In this document: piece after piece, positions 59,184 through 59,978 of the stretch
How positions within the stretch are numbered: position 1 is the stretch's first letter
Layout of the letters: each line of letters starts with the position of its first letter
DNA from: Gnetum montanum
Lineage: Eukaryota > Streptophyta > Gnetopsida > Gnetales > Gnetaceae
NCBI GenBank assembly: GCA_015680685.1
Contig: MNCI01017825.1
Location: 3,144-63,121, forward strand
Direction: 5' to 3'
DNA length: 59,978 nt
Translations under genes and position numbers: made by a program
The notes under the pieces: model-generated
The model's input: only the letters and a program-made list of their open reading frames with translations
What the model was told of the DNA's origin: nothing
The model's database searches: none

Positions 59184-59415
59184 TTCGAGGCCATTTCGGG
59201 CCGTTGCTAGTTTCAGGCCATTTTGGGCCATTGTTAATTTTAGGCAATTGAGGGCCATCACATGGTAGCGTAGTTTTAGGCCATCTCGGGCCCTCGCTAG
59301 TTTTAGGCCATTTCGGGCCATCACTAGTTTTAGGCTATTTTGGGCCATCATTAGTTTTAGGTCATTTCAGGCCCCTATGTAGTAGCATAGTTTTAGGCCA
59401 TTTCAGGCCATGCGA
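59184..59415. repeat. Tandem array C between the antisense gene and protease
   Basis: About eight units of ~28 bp, gttttaggccatttcgggcc followed by atcacta-type spacers. Consensus is shared with arrays A and B (c-t-a-g-t-t-t-t-a-g-g-c/t-c then a g-g-c/a-c-c end). The minus-strand ORF over it is a repeat translation, not a gene. Confidence 0.85.
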
Positions 59416-59559
59416 TGGTAAAGAAGCGATACGCTAATGATTTAGAGGAAAGCTAATTGGTGCCTAGCGTAGATGGATGGGTGCAAAAAAAATAGGTGAT
59501 AAATGTACAAAGATGCCAACTGGGCTAAAAGTAGTGCAGTTGTTACGCTATGTGTAACT

Positions 59560-59978
59560 ACTTCTTGACCCATCGTGGATTGGACGAGGCATAGGGCTGA
59601 GGCACATTGCCATGACCTTCATCCATATCATTGTCCTCCTCTTGGAAGGGTAACTTAGTCCACACATTTTTATCTTCTGAACTGGCTTGCTAAGTCAGTT
59701 CTATTGCTAGGTGGTTAGTGTCTACGGAGACAGGCGCTTCATTCTCAAAGGTTATGACCTTTAAGCCCTATTCCATGTCTATGTTATTGATGGCTTCTGT
59801 CACTACTTTGTTGCCATGGATCACCACCTCCCTATTTGCATAGGGTAGATGGATCTCCTGATGAATGGGCGAAGAGACAGCCCTAAGTTGTGCTAACCAT
59901 GACCTCTCCAAGATCAGGTTAAACTCGGGCATCTCTTCAACCACAATAAACGTTGCATTTGTGGGGAATTGATCCCCT
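59560..59978 (-). pseudogene. Aspartic protease, C-terminal part, element 2
   Basis: Minus strand: FIVVEEMPEFNLILERSWLA (equivalent to the Y-N-x-I-L-G-R-P-W-L motif, with Glu-Arg-Ser replacing Gly-Arg-Pro), then SPIHQEIHLPYANREVVIHG, one stop, and an acidic linker EEDNDMDEGHGNVPQPYASS ending NPRWVKK and a stop near 59566. The catalytic D-S/T-G part lies beyond the window edge. The stop just after the linker is where an Ogre-type PR-RT intron would begin. Confidence 0.8.

Larger units (their letters stand above)
46274..59978 (-). mobile_element. Tat-lineage (Ogre-like) Ty3/gypsy retrotransposon, element 2, partial
   Basis: A minus-strand element that runs out of the right edge. In transcription order it shows protease (59978-59560), a 5.9-kb interval with an antisense gene, RT and RNase H (about 53690-51900), a second RNase H (about 51890-51500), integrase (about 51300-50170), a tandem array, an antisense ORF, the polypurine tract and an 1884-bp 3' LTR. 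A second RNase H domain is the hallmark of the Tat lineage. The large size and a PR-RT gap point to Ogre-like members. Many stops make it non-autonomous now. It interrupts element 1; ctaag at 46269-46273 is the expected left half of a target-site duplication. Confidence 0.85.

Noticed and set aside
59154-59351. Minus-strand repetitive ORF (ARNGLKL-type repeats)
   Set aside because: It is the translation of tandem array C. The amino-acid repeat only mirrors the ~28-bp DNA repeat.

Overview
The window looks like nuclear DNA of a seed plant with a large, repeat-rich genome, most likely a gymnosperm. This is inferred from the AT-rich, gene-poor sequence, plant GT-AG introns, a plant LRR receptor kinase, a plant MPC1 exon, and nested Ty3/gypsy, RTE-LINE and SINE remains. 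The species is not determined.

Positions 1-43241 are built from two large direct copies of one segment. Block 1 (1 to about 18950) is repeated as block 2 (24328 to about 43090). They differ by roughly 1-4.5 percent depending on the interval, plus small indels. Each block begins with a receptor-kinase promoter and gene. It continues with an LTR and a facing inverted LTR, an antisense LRR fragment, an RTE LINE endonuclease remnant, a gypsy protease remnant, a tRNA-like SINE and one exon of mitochondrial pyruvate carrier 1. It ends with an older, diverged duplicate of the kinase promoter and 5' end (16360-18957 and 40534-43237). The only gene that looks intact is the two-exon LRR receptor kinase of block 2 (27045-30295, 1014 aa, non-RD kinase). 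Its block 1 partner (2797-6047) has three nonsense changes. Positions 18957-24327 are a spacer holding a solo LTR, a LINE reverse-transcriptase remnant and a small tandem array.

Positions 43242-59978 are nested retrotransposons. A minus-strand Ty3/gypsy element (994-bp LTR at 43242-44235, integrase tail near 45.6 kb) lies in the truncated kinase remnant. It is interrupted at 46274 by a second, larger minus-strand element of the Tat (Ogre-like) lineage, which runs out of the window. This second element has an 1884-bp 3' LTR, polypurine tract, integrase, a second (archaeal-type) RNase H, RT-RNase H and protease.

The most unusual feature is inside this Tat element. Protease (59560-59978) and RT (about 53690) are separated by about 5.9 kb, the place where Ogre elements are known to carry an intron. 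That interval holds an intron-containing gene on the opposite strand with its own TATA box (54445) and start codon (54589). A second antisense ORF lies between integrase and LTR. Related short tandem arrays (49.5-50.16, 53.79-54.26 and 59.18-59.42 kb) sit at each boundary between sense pol and antisense modules. Most lesions in the element look like C-to-T or G-to-A transitions, suggesting decay by methylation and deamination.
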